From assembly GCF_021272205.1 (NCBI RefSeq), contig NZ_JAJSDX010000011.1, positions 1 through 64,000 on the forward strand: a stretch of DNA of 64,000 bases. Reading direction: 5' to 3'. This DNA is from Pantoea sp. Mb-10. Its GTDB lineage: Bacteria > Pseudomonadota > Gammaproteobacteria > Enterobacterales > Enterobacteriaceae. Position 1 is the stretch's first letter, and the number at the start of each line of letters is the position of its first letter. Made by a program: the position numbers and the translations under genes. Under the pieces are notes generated by a model. The model was not told the DNA's origin, made no database searches, and saw only the letters and a program-made list of their open reading frames with translations. Of the stretch, positions 17,741 through 25,920 are shown piece after piece.

Positions 17741-17905
17741 TCAGGCTGGCGCAGGGTGGAGAAGGCCAAAGGTCGAGCGTTCGGCCTTTGGCGCCTATAC
17801 CGCAGCGGGGCGGCAGCCACTCCCGGAAGCCGTCCAGGGTAAGCCAGCGTCACGGGAAGCGACCCGCGTCTACGACAGCCCCACCGACTGAGCGGCCAGA
17901 TTCCG
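17741..17905. repeat. Half-copy (C) of the dispersed 1.2-kb repeat element
   Basis: Reads CAGGCTGGCGCAGGG, then a 12-bp hairpin GCCAAAGGTCGA/TCGGCCTTTGGC (17765-17792), then CCGCAGCGGGGCGGC. The same order of parts is found in the right arm of the full copies at about 38703-38775 and 49333-49402. The part after 17815 drifts (GAGCGGCCAGATTCCGC-like) and resembles decayed palindromic units. Non-coding. Confidence 0.7.
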
Positions 17906-18063
17906 CGTCCTCCGTTCCCCCAATAATGAGCGTGCAGTCACAAATCAAAGCGAAAGCAAAATTATCCCACGCTCACCAAAACAGCGGCGTGATTTAAATG
18001 CGCGGCTAAGCTACAACCTGCTGAAATAAAAAAGATAATATTTATTGCGCCCGCGCTTCTCTC

Positions 18064-18079
18064 CGTGATGTTAATCACA
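18064..18079. promoter_or_regulatory. CRP-like site upstream of the PTS operon
   Basis: CGTGA-TGTTAA-TCACA matches the CRP consensus TGTGA-N6-TCACA at 9 of 10 conserved positions, about 135 bases before the first gene of the operon. A weaker half-site TGTGA with TTGCA lies at 18138-18153. This suggests catabolite control of a sugar operon. Confidence 0.6.
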
Positions 18080-18212
18080 AAAAACGCCTCGTGGCGCCCT
18101 TTGTCAACGGTTCTTGCCGCGTAATACGTAATGAATATGTGATCTCACTTGCAAATACAAAAGCCTCAGCCCGGAACAATGTGCCTCAGACGCAATTCAC
18201 GGGAGCGCGGCA

Positions 18213-19193
18213 ATGAGAATTGGCATAGCGATCAGCGGCGGAGATGTAAGCGGTATTAATAATTTCATCTATCAAATCTCGCGCATGATGCAAGCAGAGA
18301 TGGTGTTATTTAATGGCGGCATACCCGGGTTGCTGGAAAATCGTCACCAGGAAATATCCTCGCGCGATTTAGTGGATTTTTCTATCACCGCCATTCCGAT
18401 TATGCAGTCCGGGCGCACCACGCGGAAATTAATGCGTCAGGAGTATGACGTGATTGCCAAACAGCTCAAGTCGCTGCGCATCGATGTATTAATTATGGCG
18501 GGCGGGGATGGTTCGCTGCAATTTCTCCATGCGCTCAGTGAATGCGGGGTGAACTGTTTTGGCGTGGGCATGACAATCGACAATGATGTCTTCGGCAGCG
18601 ATTACACCATCGGCTTTTCTACCGCGTGTGAACAGGTATTAAAAGAGGTCACTAAATTACGCAATACCGGGCGGGCTTTGACCGGCCGCGTATTTATGGT
18701 CGAACTGCTCGGCGGTTATTGTGGTGAATTAACGCTGCAATCAGCGATTAAATCCAACGCCGACTTCGCGCTGATTCCGGAGTGTCAAATCGCGCCTGCG
18801 CTATTAGCAGAGCGCATCACCCAACGGCTGGCGGCACAAAACAGCGTAGTGATTCTGTGCTCGGAGGGCTATACGCGCGAATATTCTCCCGGCTTTCAGG
18901 GGGCAATAGATACGCTGATCAAACAGCTCGAGCCGCTGATTGGGGTACGTATTCGCAAAACCATTATCGGTTACGGGTTACGCAGTGGCGATCCCACCTG
19001 CGAGGAAATATACCAGGGCACCATTATGGCCAGTGAAGTCGCGCGCTGTATTCAATCGGGAATGCGCAATAAGGCGGTGATTATTAATAGCAATCATCGA
19101 CCGATACCGATCGATTTAATAAGCATGAAAAAACGCCTGGTTGATGTTGAAGGGCACTATTACAAACTCGCTAAACAATTGCATATCCTGTGA
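18213..19193 (+). CDS. PfkA-like sugar-phosphate kinase
   Basis: 326 residues of the phosphofructokinase superfamily. Motifs in order: GGDVSGINNFI at about 9 (PfkA GGDAPGMN), AGGDGSLQFL at about 95, TIDNDVFGSDYTIGFSTA at about 118 with the catalytic Asp, and VELLGGYCGELTL at about 160. The Gly in GGDGS argues for ATP rather than pyrophosphate. Two changes stand out: the Arg of PfkA's MGR is Gly here, and the GHIQRGG region reads IGYGLRSGD, so the substrate may not be ordinary fructose 6-phosphate. First gene of the PTS/aldolase operon. I infer that it adds the second phosphate to the sugar phosphate delivered by the PTS. Confidence 0.85.
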   Translation: MRIGIAISGGDVSGINNFIYQISRMMQAEMVLFNGGIPGLLENRHQEISSRDLVDFSITAIPIMQSGRTTRKLMRQEYDVIAKQLKSLRIDVLIMAGGDGSLQFLHALSECGVNCFGVGMTIDNDVFGSDYTIGFSTACEQVLKEVTKLRNTGRALTGRVFMVELLGGYCGELTLQSAIKSNADFALIPECQIAPALLAERITQRLAAQNSVVILCSEGYTREYSPGFQGAIDTLIKQLEPLIGVRIRKTIIGYGLRSGDPTCEEIYQGTIMASEVARCIQSGMRNKAVIINSNHRPIPIDLISMKKRLVDVEGHYYKLAKQLHIL

Positions 19194-19203
19194 GGAAATA
19201 ACC

Positions 19204-19518
19204 ATGCTGAAAATATTATGTGTGTGTGGCTGTGGTTTAGGTTCAAGTTTTGCGATCGAAATGAGCGCGAAGTCGGTATTAAAAAAGCTTGAAATCGATG
19301 CGGATATTGATCACACCACCATTTCTGAAGCCAACGCCTTTAAGTCTGACATGATTCTCACGCAAAAAGCATTTGCCGATGTATTAAATGCTGATGCCAG
19401 CCCGGAACAAATGAAACGCGTCATTATTCTTAATCGCCTGACTGATAAAGCGGAAATCGAAGAGAAAATCGTCGCATTTATGAAAGAGCACAATATTAAG
19501 GCAGCCAGCCATGAATAG
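19204..19518 (+). CDS. PTS enzyme IIB, ascorbate/lactose type
   Basis: 104 residues starting MLKILCVCGCGLGSSFAIEM. The P-loop-like CGCGLGSS carries the phospho-accepting cysteine of UlaB/SgaB-type IIB domains. It passes phosphate from IIA to the incoming sugar. AGGAAATAACC lies just before the ATG. It overlaps the IIC gene by 8 bases. Confidence 0.9.
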   Translation: MLKILCVCGCGLGSSFAIEMSAKSVLKKLEIDADIDHTTISEANAFKSDMILTQKAFADVLNADASPEQMKRVIILNRLTDKAEIEEKIVAFMKEHNIKAASHE

Positions 19519-20878
19519 TGTAATGAACTTCCTGATTAAAGATTTGCTGGGCCAGGCCTCCATACTGATTGCATTTATCGCGCTTATTGGTCTGGTGCTG
19601 CAAAAAAAATCCCCGGGCAAAGTGGTGGAGGGCACCTTTAAAACGCTGCTGGGCTTTTTAATTATGATGGCCGGCATCAACATTATTGTGGGTGCCTTGA
19701 CCTTCCTCAATACCATCTTCACCCACGGTTTTGGCATGCAGGGTTATATCACCGACGTGGCCGCCATTGCCGGATTAGCGAACCGCGAGCTGGGTTCAGA
19801 AGTGGCGCTGACGCTGCTGGTGATCTTTGTGGTGAACATCATCATCGCCCGCATTACGCCGTTTAAATACATCTTCCTCACCGGACAAGCGCTGCTGTGG
19901 ATGGCCACGATTGGCGCGGTCATTGGCTACAAAGCCGGGCTCACCGGTCTGCCGCTGATTCTCACCGGCGGCATTTTTGGCGGCGTGATGGCGGTGGTCA
20001 TGCCCGCGCTGGCACAGCCGGTGGTGCGGCGCATTACCGACTCTGACGATGTGGCGCTCGGCCACTTCTGCACCATCGGCTATCTGCTAACGGCGGCGGT
20101 GGCGAAAGTGGTGGGTAAAGGATCGCGCTCCACTGAGGATCTCAAGCTTCCCGATAACTTCAAGTTTCTGCAGGACACCTATCTGTCGATGGCGGTAGTC
20201 ATGGTGCCGATGTACCTGATCCCGGCGCTGGCGGCCGGCCCGTCGTTTATTGCGCAGTACAGCAACGGCATGAACTACCTGATGTACGCCTTTATGCAAT
20301 CCATTCAGTTTGTCGCCGGGGTATTTGTGCTCTACAGCGGCGTGCGGTTACTGCTGAATGAGCTGGTCCCGGCGTTTCGCGGCATTGCCATGCGCCTGGT
20401 GCCGGACGCCAAGCCCGCGCTGGATTGCCCGGTGATGTTCCCGTACGCGCCCAACGCGGTGATCGTCGGCTTCCTCGCCACCACGTTGGGATCGGTGGTC
20501 GGCATGTTGGTGTTCCCAATGTTCGGGCTGGCGATGATCCTGCCCGGCCTGCTCACCAACTTCTTTGCAGGCGGCACCGCCGGCGTGTTTGGCAACGCGT
20601 TGGGCGGTCGACGCGGCGCGATGATTGGCGGTTTCGTGCACGGCCTGTTTATCACCTTCCTGCCGGCCATTTTGGTACCGATGCTGGAGAGCTATGGCTT
20701 CACCGGTGTGACCTTCAGCGATTCTGACGTCATTAGCACCGGACTGGTGCTGGGACACGCTTTCCAAAATAACTGGCTGTTTGTCGCGCTGTTTGTCCTG
20801 TTCATTACCGTCATTGCCTGGTTTGTTAACGGAAAATCCACTCACTCCCACGAGGAAAAACCGCATGAAACTGTATAA
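19511..20878 (+). CDS. PTS enzyme IIC permease, UlaA/SgaT family
   Basis: 455 residues with about 11 membrane helices, of the ascorbate-type PTS IIC family (FLIKDLLGQASILIAFIALI, QKKSPGKVVEGTFKTLLGF, GFGMQGYITD, FFAGGTAGVFGNALGGRRGA). The family transports L-ascorbate and also other sugars or polyols; the kinase and aldolase neighbours point away from ascorbate. A histidine-bearing hydrophilic tail (SHEEKPHETV) ends the protein, and the start of the aldolase gene lies inside the coding sequence for that tail. Confidence 0.92.
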   Translation: MNSVMNFLIKDLLGQASILIAFIALIGLVLQKKSPGKVVEGTFKTLLGFLIMMAGINIIVGALTFLNTIFTHGFGMQGYITDVAAIAGLANRELGSEVALTLLVIFVVNIIIARITPFKYIFLTGQALLWMATIGAVIGYKAGLTGLPLILTGGIFGGVMAVVMPALAQPVVRRITDSDDVALGHFCTIGYLLTAAVAKVVGKGSRSTEDLKLPDNFKFLQDTYLSMAVVMVPMYLIPALAAGPSFIAQYSNGMNYLMYAFMQSIQFVAGVFVLYSGVRLLLNELVPAFRGIAMRLVPDAKPALDCPVMFPYAPNAVIVGFLATTLGSVVGMLVFPMFGLAMILPGLLTNFFAGGTAGVFGNALGGRRGAMIGGFVHGLFITFLPAILVPMLESYGFTGVTFSDSDVISTGLVLGHAFQNNWLFVALFVLFITVIAWFVNGKSTHSHEEKPHETV

Positions 20879-21707
20879 CTTCACCGAGCTGTTACAGGTG
20901 GCTAAACAGCGTGATTTCAAAGCGCTGGGCTCCTTCAACCTGCACTGTCTGGAGATGCTGCCCGCCTTTTTCAGCGCGGCGGAAAAAACCCACAGTCCGT
21001 TAATGATTCAGATTTCAACTGGCACCGCAAAATACCTCGGCCATAAACTGCTGGTGGATGCCATTCGCTCGCTGTCAGAAAGCCGCGATGTGCCCGCCTG
21101 CTTGCACCTCGACCACTGCTCGGATTTACCGGCGATTCAAACGGCCATCGACGCGGGCTTTAGCTCGGTAATGTACGACGGCTCGCATCTGCCGATTGAT
21201 GAGAATATTGCTAACACGCGGCGGGTGATCGACATGGCACGTCCGGCGAATGTTTCGGTTGAGGCTGAGCTGGGCGCCATTGGCGGGTCAGAAGATGGCA
21301 AGTGCGTCGCCATGAGCGAAACCGCGTTTACCACGGTGGATGACGCCCGGCGCTTTGTGCAGGAAACCGGCGTGGATATGCTGGCCATCTCCATCGGTAC
21401 CGTGCACGGCCTCTATACCGGCAAAGCGCAGATCCAGCACCAGCGGCTGGCTGACATCACTGCCGCCACACACACGCCGCTGGTGCTGCACGGGGGAACC
21501 GGCGTCAGCGACGAAGATATGCGTTTGGCGGTGCAAAGCGGTATCGAAAAGGTCAACGTGGGCACCGAAATGAACGTGCAGTGGGTCGCCAACTGCAAAC
21601 AAACCTTTGAAAAGGGCAAGGTCAACGACAGCGTGCGGAATTTTCTGGTGCCGGCCAACGATGCCGTGACGCATGTTTTAGTGGAGAAAATGTCGCTGTT
21701 CCGCTAG
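20865..21707 (+). CDS. Class II ketose-bisphosphate aldolase
   Basis: 280 residues, the same size as GatY/KbaY/FbaA. Zinc ligands appear in HLDHCSD at about 81 and in GTVHGLYTG and LHGGTGVSDEDM; VEAELGAIGGSEDG is the family's acidic motif. It cleaves a ketose 1,6-bisphosphate into dihydroxyacetone phosphate plus an aldehyde. The ATG at 20865 follows CGAGGAAAAA and overlaps the IIC stop by 14 bases. With the upstream kinase it completes a tagatose- or fructose-like route; the actual sugar is unknown. Confidence 0.9.
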   Translation: MKLYNFTELLQVAKQRDFKALGSFNLHCLEMLPAFFSAAEKTHSPLMIQISTGTAKYLGHKLLVDAIRSLSESRDVPACLHLDHCSDLPAIQTAIDAGFSSVMYDGSHLPIDENIANTRRVIDMARPANVSVEAELGAIGGSEDGKCVAMSETAFTTVDDARRFVQETGVDMLAISIGTVHGLYTGKAQIQHQRLADITAATHTPLVLHGGTGVSDEDMRLAVQSGIEKVNVGTEMNVQWVANCKQTFEKGKVNDSVRNFLVPANDAVTHVLVEKMSLFR

Positions 21708-21752
21708 GCCAGCGCATTCACCATGTCCCTTTCACGTCAGGCAGGAGACGCT

Positions 21753-22034
21753 ATGTTTGGATTATTTAAAAAGGGCGCCGACGCAGCGCGCCCGCAAAAT
21801 CAGGACATTGAGCAGCAAGCCGAAAGCCTCAGCGCTGAGATCCACCAGCTGGAGCAGCGGTTGGCCAGCGCACCGCGCGAGACAGAAACGCAAAAACAGC
21901 TGATGCTCGCCTATAACCGCGCGCTGCCGCTGTATGCGAAAAGCGCGCGGTTTCGTCCGGAAATCGACGCGTTATTCGTGAAGATTGATGCGCTGCGCAA
22001 CACCATTCGCAGCTCAATCCAGGAGGCGGGATGA
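21753..22034 (+). CDS. Small helical protein within the PTS operon
   Basis: 93 residues from the ATG at 21753, which follows AGGAGACG; an upstream in-frame ATG at 21723 has no such site. Mostly charged helix with heptad-like spacing (IEQQAESLSAEIHQLEQRLA), so a coiled coil is likely. No catalytic motif. It sits between aldolase and IIA and overlaps IIA by 4 bases, so a role in the PTS complex or its control is possible. Family not recognised. Confidence 0.7.
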   Translation: MFGLFKKGADAARPQNQDIEQQAESLSAEIHQLEQRLASAPRETETQKQLMLAYNRALPLYAKSARFRPEIDALFVKIDALRNTIRSSIQEAG

Positions 22035-22468
22035 GCATAAAACAGTTGCTGCAGGAGGCGGACGCCATTCAGGTGGGCATTACCACCAGCGACTGGCGGG
22101 AAGCGATCGCCCTGGCCGCCAGCCCTTTGGTGAAAGGCGGCTACCTCCAGCCGTCGTATCCCGAGGCCGTGATCGCCAATACCTTAACCCACGGCGCGTA
22201 TTACGTGTTTGACGAAGGGATCGCTATTCCGCACGCCCGGCCGGAGAGCGGGGTGCTGAAAGACTGTTTTAGTCTGGTGGTGCTGACGCATCCCATCTCC
22301 TTTCAGGGCAGTGAAAAAGCGGACATTGTGATCCTGTTCGGCGCGCGCGACAGTAATGCCCACATTGAAGAGGGGATCCGCGCCATCGTCACGTTATTGG
22401 ACGATGAGCAAACGCTGGTGCGCCTGCGTCACGCCAGCAGTGCAGCGGAGGTCATCGATATTCTATGA
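22031..22468 (+). CDS. PTS enzyme IIA, UlaC/fructose-mannitol type
   Basis: 145 residues of the EIIA-2 fold. The phospho-accepting histidine lies in EGIAIPHARPESG at about residue 68. The segment SPLVKGGYLQPSYPEAVI is typical of UlaC. It receives phosphate from HPr and gives it to the IIB encoded upstream. ATGA-type overlaps on both sides show tight coupling. With IIB and IIC this forms a full three-gene permease. Confidence 0.92.
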   Translation: MSIKQLLQEADAIQVGITTSDWREAIALAASPLVKGGYLQPSYPEAVIANTLTHGAYYVFDEGIAIPHARPESGVLKDCFSLVVLTHPISFQGSEKADIVILFGARDSNAHIEEGIRAIVTLLDDEQTLVRLRHASSAAEVIDIL

Positions 22469-23046
22469 ATATGTCCTGCAAACAGAAAACGGTGGTGCTG
22501 GTGAACGGTATCCCGGCGTCGGGAAAAAGCACGTTGACTCGCGCGCTGGCGCAGCAGTTGGGTTTTCCCGTGCTGACGCTGGATAGCCTTAAAGAGCCGT
22601 TTATGCGCTATTTTGCGCCGGTGGATCGCCAGCGTAACCGCCAGCTAGGCTGTGCGGCCTATCAGGCGATGTGGAACGTGGTGGGTCAGGCGCCAGCCGA
22701 GTGCACCTGGCTGATTGACGCCTGGTTCGGATTTCAGCCAGTTTCGGTGCTGCAGGAAGGGCTTGAGCAGGCTGGCGTCACGCGCGTGCTGGAGCTGTGG
22801 TTGGCGATCTCGCCGGATGAGGCGGTGTCACGCTACCAGGCGCGTCTCACGCAGCGCCTGCCCGGTCATCCCGGCGCGGAATACCTGCCAGAACTGCATA
22901 AGCTGGCGGAGACGGCGCGTCCGATGGCGCTGGGGCCGGTGCTGTCGCTGGCGGCAGGCGCGCTGGATGTTGACGCCGCTTGCCGCTGGTTGCATGGTCA
23001 GCTTGCAGCGTCGGCCTTGCCATCGCGCCTGTCACGTTCGGGCTAA
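22465..23046 (+). CDS. P-loop kinase-like protein
   Basis: 193 residues. The Walker A motif GIPASGKST at about residue 15 and the lay-out (VLTLDSLKEPFMRYF, WLIDAWF as a Walker B-like strand, RYQARLTQRLPGHPG as a lid) fit AAA_33-type small-molecule or zeta-toxin-like kinases. Last gene of the operon, overlapping IIA by 4 bases. It might phosphorylate a pathway sugar or act in regulation; the sequence does not say which. Confidence 0.8.
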   Translation: MNMSCKQKTVVLVNGIPASGKSTLTRALAQQLGFPVLTLDSLKEPFMRYFAPVDRQRNRQLGCAAYQAMWNVVGQAPAECTWLIDAWFGFQPVSVLQEGLEQAGVTRVLELWLAISPDEAVSRYQARLTQRLPGHPGAEYLPELHKLAETARPMALGPVLSLAAGALDVDAACRWLHGQLAASALPSRLSRSG

Positions 23047-23213
23047 CGCACTCCCGCAGGCAGAGAATCTTCGCGCGTAAGGTATCGAAACGCAGCGGCT
23101 TTTATGCTTAAAAAAAGCGTGGATTGCCGATCTCGCTGCGTTTGCAAAATGCACCATCCTCTTCCATATATACATCAACGCCTGTTATCTCTTGCTTCGT
23201 TTATTTCTTTCTC

Positions 23214-23241
23214 GCGCAGAGTTTTCTGCGCTTTTTTTTTT
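23214..23241 (+). terminator. Terminator abutting the next gene's ribosome-binding site
   Basis: GCGCAGA/TCTGCGC stem (7 bp, 4-base loop) followed by ten Ts, then directly TAGGAG and, nine bases on, the GTG start of the MBL gene. It can end the PTS operon transcript and also act as an attenuator or ribosome-site-masking leader for the MBL gene. Confidence 0.8.
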
Positions 23242-23252
23242 AGGAGCGGCCT

Positions 23253-24086
23253 GTGCGTATTCATCATCTTAACTGCGGATGCATGTGTCCTGTTGGCGGT
23301 GCGCTGTTTGATGGCGTTAGCCGCGGGCTTTTCGCCCATCTGGTGTGTCACTGCTTATTACTCGAAACCGAAAGGCAGGGACTGGTATTAGTGGATACCG
23401 GTTTCGGCCGTGAGGATGTTGCGCATCCCGCCCAGCGACTCTCCGGCTTTTTCCGTGCGCTAAATAATATTCGCTACCGCGAGTCCTTATGCGCAAAAAC
23501 GCAAATTGAATTATTGGGCTTTCGTGCGGCGGACGTGCGCCATATTATTTTGACCCACCTCGACTTCGATCACGCAGGTGGCATCAGTGATTTTCCGTCA
23601 GCGAAAATCCACCTTTTGCAGCATGAACTGGATTACATGAGCCAGCGCAACGCCACCTGGCTTAATCGACAGCGCTACCGGCCCCAGCAGTGGCGCACGC
23701 ATGACGGCTGGCGCGGCTATCCCAGCCAGGGAGAGCGGTGGTTCGGGTTTGATGCCGTGCGCGCGCTGGATGATTTTAACGATGACATCTTATTTGTGCC
23801 GCTGCCGGGACACACGCCGGGCCACAGCGGCGTGGCGATCCGCCATGCGGGCGGCTGGCTGCTGCACGGCGGAGATGCCTGGTTTTATCGCGATGAAATG
23901 CGCCATACCGAACGCCACTGCACACCCGGCCTGCGTGCGTATCAGCGTCTCATGTGCAGCGACGTGGCCGCCTGGCGACATAATCAACAGCGGCTGCGCG
24001 CGCTCTCTTTAGAGCATGCCAGCACGATCCAACTGTTTTGCAGCCACGATGCGCGCGAACTGGCGCAATGCCAGTCCGCCCCCTAG
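23253..24086 (+). CDS. Metallo-beta-lactamase-fold hydrolase (lactonase-like)
   Basis: 277 residues starting with GTG (RIHHLNCGCMCPVGG). The metal-binding motif HLDFDHAGG lies near residue 100, LPGHTPGHSG near 188 and LLHGGDAW follows. The layout, including the N-terminal CGCMCP and the loop NATWLNRQRYRPQQW, resembles AHL-lactonase-like or YtnP-like hydrolases. A quorum-quenching role is possible but unproven. The gene is preceded by a strong terminator whose T-run touches the ribosome-binding site. Confidence 0.85.
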   Translation: MRIHHLNCGCMCPVGGALFDGVSRGLFAHLVCHCLLLETERQGLVLVDTGFGREDVAHPAQRLSGFFRALNNIRYRESLCAKTQIELLGFRAADVRHIILTHLDFDHAGGISDFPSAKIHLLQHELDYMSQRNATWLNRQRYRPQQWRTHDGWRGYPSQGERWFGFDAVRALDDFNDDILFVPLPGHTPGHSGVAIRHAGGWLLHGGDAWFYRDEMRHTERHCTPGLRAYQRLMCSDVAAWRHNQQRLRALSLEHASTIQLFCSHDARELAQCQSAP

Positions 24087-24194
24087 CTTTTCGCGATTCA
24101 TCACCGCGGCATGCTTTATCTCTACTAATCTTTTACAGGCGGTGTCGCGCTGCGCGGCGACCGTCGGATAATAAACAGGAATAGGGAGAGTAAC

Positions 24195-24617
24195 ATGCTG
24201 TATACCTCGGGACGATCGCGACTCGGCGTGGCGATTTACACGCTGCTGGAGCCGCTGCCGCTGGGCTTTTTCTTTGCTGCCTGGCTGTTTGACATCATTT
24301 ATCTGCAAACCTTTGTGATTATGTGGACCAAATCCGCGAGCTGGCTTATTGCCTTTGGACTGGTGCTGGCTATTCTGCCTCGACTTATCAGCCTGATTTA
24401 CCTATTTCGCGGCGCGACAGCGGGAGAAAAGACGCACTTCTGGCTGACGCTGGCCGCCATTGTGCTGGCGATTGTGAATGCGTTTATTCACAGCCGCGAC
24501 GCCTATGTCGTGGTGCCGCTTGGCGTCACGCTCTCCACGCTGGTGGTGGCGCTGATGCTGCTGGCCAATCTGCTACAAACGCTGCGCGCGCCGCGTGTGC
24601 TGGGAGGTCAGCCATGA
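24195..24617 (+). CDS. DUF2231-like membrane protein
   Basis: 140 residues with four membrane helices (PLPLGFFFAAWLFDIIYLQT, SWLIAFGLVLAILPRLISLI, FWLTLAAIVLAIVNAFIHS, VVPLGVTLSTLVVALMLLAN). The family often neighbours periplasmic dehydrogenases and cytochromes. A good ribosome-binding site (AGGGAGAG) precedes the ATG. It overlaps the PQQ-type dehydrogenase gene by 4 bases, so the two are translated together; a role in anchoring or passing electrons from the dehydrogenase is a guess. Confidence 0.8.
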   Translation: MLYTSGRSRLGVAIYTLLEPLPLGFFFAAWLFDIIYLQTFVIMWTKSASWLIAFGLVLAILPRLISLIYLFRGATAGEKTHFWLTLAAIVLAIVNAFIHSRDAYVVVPLGVTLSTLVVALMLLANLLQTLRAPRVLGGQP

Positions 24618-25906
24618 AACCGATGCTCAGTGTAATCGCCCTGGCGGTGCTGCTCAGCGGCTGTGATGACGGCGCCAGACTCGATCCGCAAAAACAGATT
24701 GGTCCCAATCCGGAATTGCCGCAGGCGCAGAACTTTCTGATGCCGCCGATGCAGGTGCCGGAAGGCGTCGCGTGGAAAGCGGGAGAGATGCCGAAGGTGG
24801 CGCAGGGATTGAAGATTGAAAAAATTGCCGACCAGTTACAGCATCCGCGTCAGGTGCTGGTGCTGCCGAACAATGATGTATTGGTTGCCGAGTCAAACGG
24901 GCAGCCCAAACCCATCACCGCCCCCAAACAGCTGATCATGGGGATCGTGCAGAAGGCCTCAGGCAAGGGCGGCGAGGGCGGCAACCGTATCACGTTGCTG
25001 CGCAATGTGAATGGCAAATGGGAGCAGCATCGCTTTATTGAGCACTTAACGTCGCCGTTTGGCATGCAGCTGGTGGGCAACACGCTCTACGTAGCCAATG
25101 CCGATAGCCTGGTAAAATTCCCCTATGAAACCGGGCAGACGGAAATTCGCACCCCGCCAGAACTCGTCACCGAGCTGCCTGGCGGGCCTATCAATCACCA
25201 CTGGACCAAATCGCTGCTGGCAAGTCCGGACGGCAGCAAACTCTATGTCGGCGTCGGATCGAACAGCAACGTCGGGGAAAATGGCCTGGGTGAAGAGTAT
25301 CGCCGCGCGGCGGTGCTAGAGGTGGATGCGGCAAGCGGCGCAAGCCGAATTTTTGCCAGCGGCATCCGTAATCCAACGGGGCTGCAGTGGGAACCGCAGA
25401 GCGGCAAGCTGTGGGCAGTGGTCAACGAACGCGATGAGATCGGCTCCGATCTGGTGCCGGACTATATGACGTCGGTGCAAGATAAAGGTTTTTATGGCTG
25501 GCCCTATAGCTATTTTGGTCAGCACGTTGACGTGCGGGCGCAGCCGCCACGGCCCGATCTGGTGGAGAAAGCCATCAAGCCCGATTACGCGCTCAGTTCA
25601 CACGTTGCGCCGCTGGGGCTGCTGTTTTACGGCGCGGAGAATATGCCGCAGTATCGCGGCGGCGCCTTTATTAGCGAGCACGGAAGCTGGAACCGCACGC
25701 CGCTTAATGGCTATCAGGTGGTGTGGGTGAAATTTGAAAACGGCAAGCCCGTGGGGGAACCGCAGCCGGTGGTGACCGGTTTCCTGACGGACGATGGCAA
25801 ACAGGTGCGCGGTCTGCCGGTGGGGTTAGCCGCGGATCAGCAGGGAGGTGTGCTGATCGCCGATGACGCGGGGAACGCCATTTGGCGCATTAGCGCTGCG
25901 CAGTAG
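24614..25906 (+). CDS. PQQ-type glucose/sorbosone dehydrogenase lipoprotein
   Basis: 430 residues. A lipoprotein signal (LAVLLSGCDDG, lipid on the Cys) is followed by a beta-propeller of the soluble glucose/L-sorbosone dehydrogenase family: LQHPRQVLVLPNNDVLVAES, GSNSNVGENG, SGIRNPTGLQWEPQSGKLWA, ERDEIGSDLVPDYMTSV, GAFISEHGSWNRTP. Such enzymes oxidise sugars in the periplasm with PQQ. The complete PQQ pathway 12 kb away makes cofactor supply likely. The true start is the ATG at 24614; the open frame upstream lies inside the DUF2231 gene. Confidence 0.88.
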   Translation: MKPMLSVIALAVLLSGCDDGARLDPQKQIGPNPELPQAQNFLMPPMQVPEGVAWKAGEMPKVAQGLKIEKIADQLQHPRQVLVLPNNDVLVAESNGQPKPITAPKQLIMGIVQKASGKGGEGGNRITLLRNVNGKWEQHRFIEHLTSPFGMQLVGNTLYVANADSLVKFPYETGQTEIRTPPELVTELPGGPINHHWTKSLLASPDGSKLYVGVGSNSNVGENGLGEEYRRAAVLEVDAASGASRIFASGIRNPTGLQWEPQSGKLWAVVNERDEIGSDLVPDYMTSVQDKGFYGWPYSYFGQHVDVRAQPPRPDLVEKAIKPDYALSSHVAPLGLLFYGAENMPQYRGGAFISEHGSWNRTPLNGYQVVWVKFENGKPVGEPQPVVTGFLTDDGKQVRGLPVGLAADQQGGVLIADDAGNAIWRISAAQ

Positions 25907-25920
25907 CCCACAGCAGGCAT

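Noticed and set aside
18138..18153. Second CRP site before the PTS operon
   Set aside because: Only the TGTGA half fits; the other half (TTGCA) is poor.
23104..23391. 95-codon frame running through the terminator before the MBL gene
   Set aside because: It crosses the hairpin and T-run and overlaps the MBL gene in another frame; its hydrophobic stretch comes from the T-run.
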